Shown: positions 11,037-24,087 of the stretch, piece by piece | Position numbering within the stretch: the stretch's first letter is position 1 | Layout of the letters: each line of letters starts with the position of its first letter | From: Arthrinium phaeospermum | Taxonomy: Eukaryota > Ascomycota > Sordariomycetes > Amphisphaeriales > Apiosporaceae | Assembly: GCA_006503535.1 (NCBI GenBank) | Contig: QYRS01000001.1 | Span: 4,650,001-4,714,000 of the forward strand | Direction: 5' to 3' | DNA length: 64,000 bases | The notes under the pieces: generated by a model | Told to the model about the DNA's origin: nothing | The model's database searches: none | Seen by the model: the letters and a program-made list of their open reading frames with translations, nothing else | Made by a program: the position numbers and the translations under genes

Positions 11037-13643
11037 GTTGGGTGGTGTGGTGGTGGTGAGCGAACGGCTAATCGAGCGCTTGGTCGGGCAGGAACCAAAA
11101 CGACCGTTCACTCAAAGGCGGATGCATGCTGTATCTATAAGAGATCTAGCAGTGCAGTCGCTAGCTGCTTGCACTTCCCCTGGATCCAGCAGGTGACGAA
11201 CAGGGCCCATCACATGAAATGCAGCTAGATCACCCAATGCTAAGAGATCCAGCGGCCATCTAAGACAATGCTGGGGGGAAACAGGGATGACTGATCGTGT
11301 CCCAAAGACGACTATTGGCAAAAGAAAATTGAGAAAACGCCCACCAGCCATTCTGTACTAGACGCCATCCAGGAGGGATAGGCAGGAGAGAAACGAACGG
11401 ATGTTGGGTGGGGGGTATCTAGCAGCAGCCCGCAGCAGCAGCAGCAGCCAGCAAGCGAGCACTCAGCAGAACCCATCCATGACCCAATCACCTGGGAATT
11501 AGGTAATAGCAGGCCCGCTAGTCGAAAGAGTCCAGCTCAATAGCGACAATGGCGACAGTGTCGATCAGTCAAATCTGCCAATTGCGATACATACATGAAC
11601 TGGCAATGCACAGTTTAAAGGTGCCCCATCTGATCTAAGTGGCCCCGACTTTGAGATCATCTCAGATTTGACGGGGCGGATCACTGCCGATCAGTGGGCC
11701 TGCACATCCAAATCTCCCCTGCCACCTGTTGCCTGTGCCTGTGCCTTTGGGCCACGAACCCCGCCAATGGGACCTGAGCTGCTGCGGGCAGCATCCCTGA
11801 CGTCCTGCCGCAGCACCCCCTGCAACCAGCGTCGAGTATTGGGCCAGGGCGCACCCAGACACGCTCAGCTGGAAAAACGAATCAATCACACGTATGCGCA
11901 GGCGGGAAAGAATGGAAGATCCTGGTTGCATTGTCGTCGACGTAAAACCCCACCTCATTCTTGATATGTATATAAGGCCTATGAGTGGCGTTGCACCACC
12001 TCGAGCAAAAAATCGTCAAGCTGTACGCTGTAAGCACCAAAAAGAAGCCCATCGTCCCACAAGAGGCAACGGTTGGCAGTTTCCGCTCAACCGGTGCGAC
12101 GCCTCCCGCAGCACCAAGCGCCGGCGTATTCCCTCAAATACCTAATTTTTAAAAAAAGTAGCAAATTTTTAAGGTCATGGTGAGTGCCGACCTGTGGGGG
12201 GTGCGGCCGATGATGTCTCGGCAACACACCGGTCAAAGTAAGTAGAGGGCAGCTACGCGAACCGAACCAAACTCTTGGCAATATAGCTTCTTTTTCGGCC
12301 GCCCTGGGAGTGCAGATCATTGATTTCTCTTCTGGGGTGGCAGCGAGAGCATGATGCATTCACATTCGCTTCAGGCTTTCCCACCCAATACCGGCTGCCG
12401 GTCGGTACCGCGTGTGATTGCGGCACTGGTCAGCTCGTGGTTGGTAGTGCTCACCTCTCCCCAGCCCTAAGCAAGCATCGTTGTCATTCCCCTGCTGGGC
12501 TGGCAAACAATCACGAAAAGGCCATGTTTTTCACACGCGAGAGGCGGAATCGGGGCCGAAGGTTCCATTCCTCTCGCGCCCCTTTAGGGTTTGACACTTG
12601 CTGTCATCAATCACAACCAGTGGGGGCTGTCATCGCCTTCTGTCCCACTTCGCTTTCTCGCGAAGGAGACACTAGCCTGCGGATGGAATCGCAACCGGCT
12701 TCATTCAATCTCCAGTAATATTGATGGTAGCCGAGTAGCATCATTGGAGTCCTCCCGACACCTGTAGAGATGCAGCATTTTCATTTTGCGATCATGACTG
12801 GTACTATCCGTATGCCAATAGTACCGAGATCCTTCCCCAGTCTAGTGATGCCAAAACCGATAGCTGCATCGTGATTGACGGTGGCGCAGCACCCATGACT
12901 TGGCGCGGACGTTCTCCAAGCTGGCTGGCTCTTGAGCGTTTTTAGTTGACAGGAGGTGTCCGTCCGTCGCCCGCAAATACCGGATTCCGGTCCGCGGGAA
13001 TGGAAAACTAAGCAAACTTGGAGATGGTACGGAGTACTCCGTACTGCTTTCGAAGACATCGATTTGCTGTATGCACTTCCCGGTACCCAATCCATCCCCT
13101 CCCACGAGATCCTGCTGTACTGCCGATATCAGGGATAGCTTGGCGCCGGGTCACTGGCATAACGCATATTTAGTTAAATGTGATATCCAATTGGTCGAAC
13201 TGGTCCGTCCATCATTCATGGGAAGTATTGCACCAAGAGCAGCGCTTTCGCCATCAAAGGGATAGCTTGCTGAAAGGAGCTTATCGGGAAATAACCACGA
13301 GGGTCAAGGAAGGGAATGTGTGTAGTTCTGTCCATGTTCATGACATGCAGCCCATAGACACGTTCACTACTCTTAGCGAGCTGTTGCTAGTAAAGGAAGA
13401 CTAGGCGCGGAACAAATCCGCCCTCCCGTACTCCTTGGAATGCCCACGGGTTCTTGATCATCCAATCACCAATCACCATTAAGTTGTGGACTTTGCTCCG
13501 TTCTCGTAAAAAGCTCAGACTGACTTGAGCTTTGAGTCTTCCTAGACCGTGCCGAAGAAAAACCCGATGGATCTTCCTCTTCTACGCCGGGAGGCTCATG
13601 CGATTCCAGAGCAACATCCCCTCCCCAACACCCATCACGCCCC
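11037..13643. other. Gene-poor region with CAG-rich patch
   Basis: About 2.6 kb between the 7TM-RGS gene promoter and the 3' end of the Zn2Cys6 gene. A CAG-rich patch lies at about 11420-11450. The ORFs are short and lack family matches. I find no RNA gene or mobile element in it. Confidence 0.5.
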
Positions 13644-15327
13644 TCACCTCCGCTGACTCATAATCCGCGTCAACGAGTACACCGCCGCCGTTTTCAGCGG
13701 CACGTCCGGGCTCTGGCATCCAGCCCCGATCCAGTCGCTCCGCGGCTGCCACGTCTCCGGGCTCTCGGCCAGGTGCCGTGCCGAGCGCTGGATCCAAGCG
13801 ACGCGCTCGCGGTCCAGGTGCGCCACCGTGTACGCCTGCGCCGTCGCGAGCGCGCGCCGGCAGATATCGCGGTCCCGGCTCCAGAAGACCACGTTCATCA
13901 GGATATTAATAATGCCGTCGTACGTCAGCCGCGACTGCAGGTCCGGCGGGAAGTCCCGCTGCAGCGCCTCGCACGCCCCCAGGAACCCGAATAGTCCGGC
14001 GGACCCACGCCCGTCACGTCGTTGGTGATGCACTCGATGCCCAGCAGTTGGACCTTCGCAATGTTGAGCCATCGGGAAACGACGGGGTCGGTCTGTATGC
14101 TGCAGTGGTGGCTCATGACCTCTTTCCAGAGGGCGATCTCGCGCATCTCGTTGGCTATTCTCTGGGGGATATCTTGGGGTTTGATGAGTTCACCCGTCTT
14201 GGGAACAAGCTCTACGACCAGTTAGTCGGCATATCGAGCTAGTGTGTGGAAGAGATGTTGCACGTACCGGAATCCTTGTCTGAATGTGTTGAGACAAACT
14301 CTATGTTGGCGGCAAACTTGGTCAAGGCAAACAGGAAGTCCCTCCACAACTGGAACAGCTTCTCTGTGCCGACGTTGATGTTGGGCATCCTCGACTGGAA
14401 GTTGCCTCCACCAAAAGCGGCAATCCGAGTCTCTAGGGGCACAAATGGGGTCAGGAGCCCGACAATGCCAAACCGGGCAAACGTCCCGGGCGCATCTTCA
14501 ATGTTATCTGGCCCTCCGAGATCGCTGGCCACCACATCAGTGTGCAGCGATTTGGCTTCAACTGAGGGCGAGCGTTGAGCCAGGAGGAGGTAGCCGCTAT
14601 TGATTAAGCCGATGGCGGCCGAGTTGTTCCCGTGAAGGTACTCAAAGGTCACGAACAGGATCGTGATCAAAATGAAGACCTGCGGATGGACGGCGTTGTG
14701 TTTCCGGGCCATGCTCCGGCCAAACAGCGCCAGAGCCTTGACGTGGTGGTGCAAGGCGGCATTGTAGTGCAGGCCAGGAGATGGCGTCGACTTCCAGTCC
14801 CTTCTCGGATAAGCTTGGTTGTTGGCGTTTTCGTTGACAGAGAGGGACAACGCCCCCAGCGCAAGAATGGAGTGCCTAACGTAGTCTATTTCGAGGCCAG
14901 TCCGCACCATGGCGCGGTTCCAGAAGTCCTTGTGTCCGGTGGAAAGTATGTCGTAGACGACCTCATGGCGAAAGACGTCAAAGTAGGTGACCTCGACGCC
15001 CCGAAACTGGCATCTTGAGGGTGGCGCAAGCAGCACCGGCGCCGACTCCTGGCGTTCTTTGGCTGCCGGTAGGATGGGCCGGGCAGCGGTTTGCCTGGCT
15101 GCTTTCGACGAGTAGCCCTGGCAATCGAGACCGGCTTTCTCGCAGCGAAAACAAGCTGGTCTTCGCTCATCGCAGCGCACATGGCGCTTCTTGCAGGTGA
15201 CGCAACCATTTCGCGAACGTGAAGTTGGCGGCCCCGCTGACTCTCGATCTTGCTGTTGTGCGCGCCTCCGTGACGGTGCAGGGCGGACTTGTAGAAGCCG
15301 ATGACCACCGTGGGATGAGGCTTTCAT
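13644..15327 (-). CDS. Zn2Cys6 (Gal4-type) transcription factor, one frame break
   Basis: Exon 1 is 15327-14268 and exon 2 is 14211-13644. The zinc cluster near residue 42 reads C-x2-C-x6-C-x6-C-x2-C-x6-C (CVTCKKRHVRCDERRPAC then FRCEKAGLDC), which binds two zinc ions and CGG-type DNA half sites. A fungal-specific regulatory region follows (LALGALSLSVNEN; LFVTFEYLHGNNSAAIGLINSG). Near 14000-14010 the reading frame shifts by one missing base; adding one base gives exactly 542 codons plus stop, so the break looks like a sequence error rather than decay. By family it is a nuclear regulator of metabolism or secondary metabolism. No obvious target cluster adjoins it. Confidence 0.83.
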
Positions 15328-16431
15328 GAGAGTAGGCAGGGTAGGATGCTTTCTTTCCCGAGATGAAAGACAGAGACAGTTCCCGTCGTTGGTTGGATAG
15401 GGCTAGAGAGCAGCGCGAAGGATGAAGGTAGGTGGACAGGCATCATACCTCCTAAGCTCCATATAGATTAGCTAGTCGCTCACCAATTAAGACCCCTGCA
15501 GCAAACGGGGAGCCCGGCATCTCATGTCCCTCATCAAGACAAGATGCACTCACCAAGTTCCTGGGCCAGCCTCAATTGGCAACTTCATTGCCGTCGCTTA
15601 AAGCCAATTGGACCTCGTATATGGCGTAGATTGGGTCAGTTCTTTGATACAGACCAGAAAGATCCCAATCGGTGGATGAAAACTGAGGTTGCGCTCCCCA
15701 AAGATCCCCCGCAATCTAATGGCGCCACCGCCGCACGGCGATTAGTAGCGTGCTGAACAGTGGAGAGTGCCTGTATCGGCCTTCTTGGCCTGCGATTCCT
15801 TGAGCAAACTACTCCGTAATGTTGAGCATCTACGTGAATTGGACGTCATTAAACATCATGTCCTTATTTTCATACAGTCGGACGGATTACGGGCCGAGCC
15901 ATTCCATCATATTGCTGTACGATTAATACAGATTGGCACCGGCGTACTACTTTGCAATCATCACGCTGCTACAGTACCACTGCCAACTAGCCCGGCTACT
16001 GAAGGTAGGATGCAACTATCCCATCGCGTACGCGCACCTAGTTATTCTAATGTCATGGACATCAATATCACCCACACTCAGTAATTCACAAATGTAGCAT
16101 GTAGCATTTGGTGTTCATCGCTCGTGGCATTTCGTGTCAACTAACTAACTACTTGACCAATACCAGAAATAACGCAGTCAAATCTCCGCCTCAAAAACAG
16201 ATGCCATGTGAACGCTGTGTTCACAAGTCCCCATATGGCATTGCTACCATCTATCGGCCATGACAAACTGAGAAATAGAACGCAATACTATTAGTAAAAC
16301 TTGCGGCCTAGAGACCTGAAGAATCATAAAGATCCCAACACCAGCCAGCGTGGACTGATGAAACCATTTGCCAAATAGCCGAGACCAGAAAGAAGATGAA
16401 GTTGTTTTCCGAACCAGACCGCCAGAGCCAC
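15328..16431. other. Intergenic, no gene seen
   Basis: About 1.1 kb upstream of the Zn2Cys6 gene and downstream of the Argonaute gene. Only short ORFs without coding character. It should hold the Zn2Cys6 promoter and the Argonaute 3' end. Confidence 0.5.
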
Positions 16432-19400
16432 TTAGATGTACCACATAGTGGTGTTGATATGGGCAATGTTAGCCTTGTCGGCAATAGGGTTCTCCATGGC
16501 AAGCAGGGGAGGGGCTTCGCGGTTAGGACCACCAGATCCATACACAGTCGAAGGGGCCTTGCCAAGAGGGAAGCCGGCCTTTCCAGAGGGGAGCTCCTTC
16601 TGACTGGCTGCGATGTCTTCATGGGAAGCCGCACGGATGGACGCCAAGTGTGAGTAGTACACGGCAGGATGCAGGGACACCGGCGTGGTGGAGCGCTGGT
16701 ACTGATAACAGTGGTGGTAGAGCATGCGCTGCAAGTCATTGGGGTTGCAGTTGGCTTCATCCAGGATAACCTGGTAGTGAACAGGCCGGGCGGTACCTTG
16801 AATCGCGACGTGTGATGACAAGTAGAAGTCCCAGTGGAAGGGGTGGGTGGGCGTCGTGCTCGACCAGCGTGCCAGGAAGGGGGTTGGCATTCTTGTCGGC
16901 GGAGGACTTGTCGTTGGCGTTGGGGAAGAATCGGATGTGGTGACGTTTGGTCGCAATCATGACCGTGACACGGGGAACCTCACAACCAGCATCGCGGAAG
17001 ATGCGCTTGATCTCTTTAACCTCAGTGTCAATGCATTGACCAAACTGACCCTCGGCGATACCATCACGGAAGAAGTAGACGTGCTTCGGGTGGCACTTGT
17101 TGGTGTTGACCCAGTACTTGAGCAGACGATTGAGGAGGTATCGCATGTTGACACCATTGACAACCTCATCACGATAACCGTTGGTCTGAACACAGGCAGC
17201 GTACCGGGTGGCATTCTTGTCAGTGGACACAGTCATGGCAGCCATCGAGGGTCGACCGCTACCGGGAGCAGCATGAGAGACGTCCAGGCCAATGATCATG
17301 GTGGGAACAGTGTAGTAAGGCATTGCGTTTGTGGAACCCATGGGAGCAGCTCGGCAGGTGACACCTCCAAGCTTGGCATTGACCTTCATCGCCACATTGC
17401 CGCAGTACTGGAGGTTGGCCTTGCGGACGTGGTCTGCCAGCATGACTTGGCTGACGGTGCAGAATCGGCAGTCCATGTTCTTCTTGATGCGCTCATAGAC
17501 CAGAGAGTTGCGGGTGCTGACCACAAAGAAGATGACCTGGGGAGTGGCTCGGAAGTTCTGGCCACACTCCTTGTACGCCTGCTCGCACATCTGAGGGTAG
17601 GGGACGTTGAAGGGGTAAACCTTGACGAAGGGGTCCTTCTTGATGACACCACCATGCTGACTGTAGGCGCGCTTGAAGGTCTGCGCAAAGTTCTTGAGGG
17701 CATCCTCCTGAACGGTGTAACCATCATTGGATCCGACGCCGATGAAAGCCCAAGACTGAATGGGGATAGGGTTGGACTCCAGGAACTTGCGGCCGCGAAG
17801 ATCCCAGCGGCCAGTCATTCCAGGGTTGATCTTTGAGCCAGCGAAGTGGACTTCAGGGTTCTGAAGAAGTCGGGCAGGGGTGATGATCATCTGGTTGCTG
17901 AGCTGCAGACCGTACTGCTTGAAGTAAGGGTCGGACTCCCAGTGGAGGCCCTTCATGCAGTTGTTGATGGCAGCGCTGCGCTGGACAGGACGGGTGACTG
18001 CGAACTTGATCATCTTGGACGTCTGTGAGGAGAAACTGTTAGCTTCATGTGTCAAATAGTTAGATGGTCAAACTCCAACTTACCTGCTCCGGATCCAGCT
18101 TGTATGTGTAACGCTGGAAAGGCTGAAGACGACAAGCCTCCATGGGGTAGACGCCATCGCGCATAGTCTCGATCAGAGGAAGATCAGGGAATTGAAGGCG
18201 AGCCTTGTACTTCTGCATGAAGTAGTTGTGGATGGTGATGGGTGGCTCATCCTTTCCGTCCTTGTGCTTCCGCGTGAAGGTGTAATGCTGGGCATCAGCG
18301 CCCCAGTTGGCCATGTTCTGCTCAAAGACGATTCGCTTGATGGTATAGGGCTTGTCGCTCTGGTCCTTACCGCGGTGGTTGACAGTGATCTTCAACTTGG
18401 CCAGGCGGCGGAGCTTCTGGAAGGGCTCTGACTGGGTCCAGACAACGTTACCGTTCCTGTCTTGTGCCTTGAGAGGACGGAGGATCTCAGCCATCTTGGG
18501 CCAGGGAACTAAGGACATAGGTTAGCAGACGAGTAGAAGTAGAAGGATGGAATGTTGACTTACGAAGCTGCTTCTCGTTCTGAGCCTGGGGGTTGCTCAA
18601 CATAGCTCGTGCCGTGTCGGCCAGAGTGCCCATGTATTCCAGAAGGCAGTGTTGGCAACATCCACGTTGACTCCCAGGCCGGAACCCTTGCTCATATTGT
18701 TCATCTGTGTCTAGGTTAGCCAATGGCGGTTGAGTGGGGAGCTAGGGTGATGACAAACCTCACTAAGACGGAAAGCAGAGTAGGTTCCCTTGCGAACATT
18801 GTAGAAGTTGCGCTTGATGGCGATCATGTTCTCGCTGGGGTACTGGCGCAAGAGATGATCAAGGAAGTCTGGAGAAGACCGGTTAGTGATATGTAATCCA
18901 AGTGCCGAAAGTGTAGACTTACTCATGCACGCGAGCACAGACTTGTCCCAGTCGCATTTGCGCTGAAGGTAGTCTTGAAGGACTTGCATGCGAATCTGGG
19001 TCGACTGCTTGATTGAGATGTAGTAGACACCACTTTTACCGGGTCGGGGCTCCTTGCCGGCCAGGCGGTCGAGATCGACAACAACCCGCTCCTCTCCTCG
19101 AGGGAGTTTGGCCGAAGTCCTAGATGCCATGATTAGACCGACGTATCATAATACCGGGATGCTTCAGTAGACTTACCAAGCAAGCTTGTTACCATCGAAC
19201 AACCACTTGCTGCCAGTCTTTCGCAGAGCCTCCAGGGGCACTCCCAAACCTTGCGGACAAGGGCACGGGAGTCCTTCTCATTGGGACTGACATTGACCTG
19301 GGGTAGTCAAGTTAGCTATGCCCGGTTCGAACCCAATACCTTATCTACTTACATCATACTGGATGATGTCTCCAGTGGGCCACTTTGCGACGGGGAAGAT

Positions 19401-19921
19401 GTTGACCTGAACCTGGATACCCTTGCCATCGGTGCTGAAGCCAGGGCGTCTGGCGTACTGAGTGAAGGAGCCATCGAACTAGAAGAAGATCAGCTAATAT
19501 CCCTTACAAGAAAATGTCGAGATACAAGTATAACGTGTTGGGGTTTGTGTGGCAAAAGGCAAGGCGCATACCTTCTTGTAAGCCTCGGCGGGAAGATCGA
19601 CTCGCTTGCCAATGACCTGCTCATCGGTCATTTGCTCACGGCCATCACCACCCATGCGGGCGGGATCATAGCCAAGTGAAGGTCCGAAGGGAGTTTGCTG
19701 CTTGCCAGGGCCACTAGCGGTAGAGCCAGATCGAGAGCGTGAGCCCTCTCCTGGCTTCCAGCCTGGCTACCAGCATTGCTGCCAGAACGAGAGTGGTGGG
19801 AACCACGGGAAGGGCTTCCACTAGCAGAGCCACGATCAGAAGCTCCATCGAGGTTCATGCCGGCGACACGCTCAATGGCAGCGTGTCGCGGAACATTGCC
19901 TTGCTGGTTGAAACCGGACAT
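16432..19921 (-). CDS. Argonaute (QDE-2-class RNAi slicer), 8 exons, frame breaks
   Basis: Exons are about 19921-19572, 19478-19353, 19297-19177, 19119-18923, 18868-18759, 18704-18564, 18508-18084 and 18022-16432; the total is near 1020 residues. Order: a disordered Ser/Gly/Arg N-terminus; N domain with PGFSTDGKGIQVQVNIFPV; linker 1; PAZ region (NVDVANTAFW, ending at YTYKLDPEQ); Mid domain (WAFIGVGSND, VIFFVVSTRNSLVYERIK); and Piwi. In Piwi the first catalytic Asp is in GLDVSH, the second in FFRDGIAEGQF, and the His in SSHVAIQGTARPVHY, so the slicer tetrad seems kept. Argonautes bind small RNAs and cut matching transcripts, serving quelling and antiviral defence. Four frame breaks occur, near 19745, 19225, 18655 and 16850; three are one-base losses and one a one-base gain. 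I read them as assembly errors because residue matches continue perfectly on both sides. Confidence 0.92.
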
Positions 19922-22800
19922 CTTGGCGACGGTGATGTGGTTTGGTTGAAGAATCTGAAGTCTGAAGAGTTAGCCGAAGGTTGGTTGAAATGAGTGTGAC
20001 AAGTAGACAACGGATGACTCAAGGCAGAAGCCTAGGGTAGTTGGGATGGGTGAAGTTGGGTTTTTTTCACTGGAAAAGCAGAAAGATGTATGGGCCGGAC
20101 CAGATAAAAGCAGACTGCCAGTATCTTACTGGACAATTGAGGTCGGTAGATGGATTGGGACAGAGATAACTTGTGGCAGAGGAGACTGCTTGAAAGTAAT
20201 CTGTATCTGAGTAGGGTAGAGGGAGGGAGTGTGAAGGGAGTGTGTTGAAGGGAGACCTCAAGGCGAAGTTTGGGAGATAAAATCCGAATGAGAAAGAAAA
20301 CACAGCCTTGAAGTAAAAATGTGGAAAGGAAAACTTACTGTGTAGGCTCTGGGGAGATGTTGCTGGGATCAAGGTCTGTAGACTGGATGTATGTTAGTCG
20401 TCTTGTATGAACTTATTCGCAGTTTGGGCAAGTCAAAGGTGGCAGATATTGTTGGTTGATGATATGAGGTAAGCTGCGGGGTACCCTGCTTGCTTGTGCC
20501 AACTTGACAATGTGAAAGTAGAAGAGGAGAGAGAAGTGGTGCTGAGGTGAAGAGGGATGGAGGAAAAGGCAATAGAGGCCCAATATCGACTTGATTTACG
20601 AATCAGTCAACGATTGGGTTGTCGGGCTGGTGAGGTTTTCGATGTATGAGGAAATCCGAAGCTTGGTTGGATCATAAAAATGGGAAGGTGATGAGGTCCT
20701 CTCAAGATTTGCAGACGTAGAAGCCCAATGAAGGACCAGGTACTACAAAATATGAGGTTTGAGGTTGTGGGGGACTTACTGCTTGATGGAGAGAAACCGA
20801 TAGCTGGTTGTAGGAAGATGTGTGAGTTACAACCTGGTTGGGGGAGATGGCACGCAAAAGATGGAAGTAGATTGGGCACCAGACGTTTAGAAGGAAGGAA
20901 TGTTCCCTAAAGTGTACTGGCCAAGGTGTTTCCACTTGCATGCGAGTGTGTAGAGGTTGTATGTTGGGAGGTGGAAAGAAGAGCGGGGGATGCTTCAGGG
21001 TTGTGTAATATTTAGGGTGGAAAGGTACGTAGGAGGGGCAGAGATAGCGGTACAGAAAATGATTTGGTGAAATGAGAAATAGGCTTACCTGATGCTTCAA
21101 GCCTGTCAGTGAAAGGTGAAGGTCAATCTGAGATCCTAGTGTTAGAAATCTTTTGGTTGGTTAGTACTACCACTGGAAACAATATTGATGAAATAGAATC
21201 GAGAGAAGGGGCGGGTAAGGTGATGATGAACGGCGATTGTTAATACCTGATTCAGAATTGGGGCCCTTATTGTAACAGCAGAGGATGTACAATGGGTAGA
21301 AATTGAGAAGGATGAGTAGAAGGAAGGGAATAAGGTGAGAGATGGGGTCTGTTATGTAGGATTGACTTTATTTGGGATCGATTGCACCCGGGAGGTCAGA
21401 AAAGATGTCCGATGACGTCTTGAAAGATCCCCGCCGGAGCAATGTAAACGAAGAGTTTGGGTATGTGTGTTTGGCTCAAGGGCAGCAGACAAACGCCCAA
21501 GGATTGGTTGGTGATGTGGTGTAGGCAAGGGTTGATACTTACTTCGTATCTACCGTAGGTAGATGGTGATGCTGGGAGATTGGGAATGGCAGTGGAAGAT
21601 GACCTGATGTCGAGGAAGCGGGAGAGATTGGGAGTTCAACGAGAAGTGTGGGTGGGAGATGTTGAGGACAGTCCTCGAGACAAATTGATGCTCAAGCTAT
21701 GAGATTTACGTACCTTTAGTTGACTGCGCGTATGGAAGATGAAGTGAAGGTGTGTTGGGACGAGAGGAAGGTGGGTGGCCAATACGAAGTCAAAGACCAA
21801 TAAGTGCTTCCTGTGGGAGGATTGTGTTTGGATCACTAGACCTGAAAGGCCGAGGAGGTATGGTCAGTAAAAACGAAAAAAGAGTAATGCCTCGAAGGAA
21901 AAACGAAAGGGAAGGTTCAAGTTGATGAGGACCTGAAGAGGCAGATGCGCGAGAAGATGTGCGGAAGGCGGATAGTAATGGAGCGCACATCAACAATGTT
22001 GAGGAGATGTGCCGGCTTGTAGTAAACTCACCTTGCCAAAGACAATGATATGCCAATGTAGTGTGCTGAAGGGGAGATGGTGTAGACTGATGAGGCGGAA
22101 GATGGTGGGTGAGGATGGTGAAAAGAGGGAGGGGAGGTTGTGAGTGTGGGTGGTAGGTTGGACTGGTATTTATGCGTATAAAGTCAGGCGGCCTACCAGT
22201 AGTAGGGCGGGTGAATGGAGGCAGACACTTGAATATGCAATGTGAATGCACTTACCTTGATGCGAAGGATCAAGTTGATGAATTACCTTTGCGGTCCGGA
22301 TCTTGGATCGTGGGTTGTTGTGTTGAGGGAAGAGAGGTGCGGCTGAGGTGGCTGTTTTGGAGAGGGAGAGGTACTTATGCGTCTAAGCAGGCGGGCCTGC
22401 AGGTATGTACCACTGGAGATCAGCCGAATAGGTCAGTGAACAAGTGCTTCAGTGGATAGAGGGACTACGGGAGCTGGTCGGCGAGTCGGCGACTACTTTG
22501 AGACGTCGCCGGCGTGGTGGGTTATACGATTGCGATCCAGTGGTTAACCCCTGGACGTTCTTGATGCGGCAGCCTTTCTTAGGTATATTTGGACACTTAC
22601 GAGGGGGACGAGGGGGATGAGGCTTGTCTACCGGGCCTGCGATAATACGGAGGGGCACGATGTAGTTGACTTGGTCAGAGTGTCAGGCGCGCAAGGCATA
22701 TATTGATGTTAGGAATCGACCGGATCCCATGTGTTGAACATTCTTTACAAACGGGGAAGCCGCAGGACGGCCTAGCTACATGGATGTGGGTCTCCTTACC
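19922..22800 (-). other. Candidate multi-intron 5' leader of the Argonaute gene
   Basis: No ORF of quality lies here, but the minus strand is pyrimidine-rich and carries about ten consensus 5' splice sites: GTAAGT or GTAAGC/GTACGT/GTGAGT cores near 20335, 20773, 21086, 21250, 21540, 21707, 22030, 22252, 22597 and 22796. Several are preceded by CATCA(A)G. The clearest unit has a GACTAAC branch site at about 20393-20399, an acceptor about 20 bases on, and a donor ending near 20340, defining an exon of about 45 bases. All would feed into the first coding exon. I infer a long, multiply spliced untranslated leader or alternative leaders. Confidence 0.45.
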
Positions 22801-24087
22801 AGCACTCCTGGGCATAGAGAAAGAGCGACCAGGAGCCATTGGACATGCCTTCTACAGCACCAAAGAGCAGCCTCATTTTGGTAATGGGTGTGCTGAAAAT
22901 TGGAAGGCTACCTATGTGCCTACATTTGCTTTGTGAGGAAACGGGATGCGAGCAATGAGAACCGCTCGTTCGTAATGAATAGGGTCAGGGCTACAACCAT
23001 GATGTGTCCAAGTTGATGTAAATATGCTGTTGGTAGAAATTGTCCTTGTTAGCTCGATTCCTCGATATGAGAACTGTATGCTTACCTATTACATTGGAAC
23101 TGCACCAGACATCTTTAGCGTTGAACAACGGAAAAGACCAGACGGAAGTCGAGTTCTGATATCTCTATTTAACTAGTGGCCGATCAAGCGTTACTACGGA
23201 CCCATGTATAGAATCGAGTACTATGAGGGGAATCGAGTTCAAAAGTCCCGGACTGACATTCGATATTCGATGAAGGGATTGGGCAGTTGTAAACCAAAAT
23301 GATTCTATAAATAAATATTACTTCTGATTCTTAGCTATTGATTGTGCAGTCAGTCCTAACAAACATAGCGGTGGTGGGGTGAACGGCTATTCAGCTGGTG
23401 ACAGCGTGATAGATATCACCAACAAGATAGCTGGTGGGAACAGTGAGGATTGAGATCAATGAATTGTGCTTATGCGCTTTGGTCCATGGTACCCAATTGA
23501 AAGGGGGAGGGGTAATGGAAAGCAAGGCGAAGAGCTAATAGAAGGTCACATAAGCCTGCGATGGTAACAGTATGCATGTTTGGGTTTGGTGGGCAACGTT
23601 GCATTAACAGAGCATGAGAGCGACGCCAGCCAGCATGTGGATTCAGCATGGAAATGCCTATCACGAGAATGGTATCATGTCAAGTGGCCGGGGAACAAAA
23701 TTCTGCGGCGGTTCACTGAAAGATCAACATTAGGGACCTTATGTTGAGAAAGAGAGACAGGTTGGTGTCGACGTAAGCCATGCAGTAGTATTAGTACTTC
23801 CTAAGTAGCTAGCTATCTTCATCCTGCTTCGTAAGGATAGACGGAAGTCACATGACTGTGTAGCAATGCGTGAGTTGAGGATTTGTATCCATCCGATCAA
23901 CTCTCAAGCGCGCTTCCCAGTGAAGCACCTTGGTCGGCAGGCGGTTCAGCTGCCTGCTGCGAGACGAGTCCTTCGTCTGTTCACTATTCCTACACAAACG
24001 CCCATCGTGTTTTTCCCATGCGGAGGAAAGCGCCCGCCCACTCTATCTCCACTAGTGGTATTGGTAAAACTTCTTGTGCAAATGCTC
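22801..24087. other. Intergenic, no gene seen
   Basis: About 1.3 kb between the Argonaute leader region and the 3' end of RNA14. Short ORFs only; no repeat or RNA gene recognised. Confidence 0.5.

Noticed and set aside
16847..17836. A 329-residue open frame on the plus strand
   Set aside because: It lies exactly opposite the conserved Mid-Piwi exon of Argonaute and has no family match; it is an antisense shadow.
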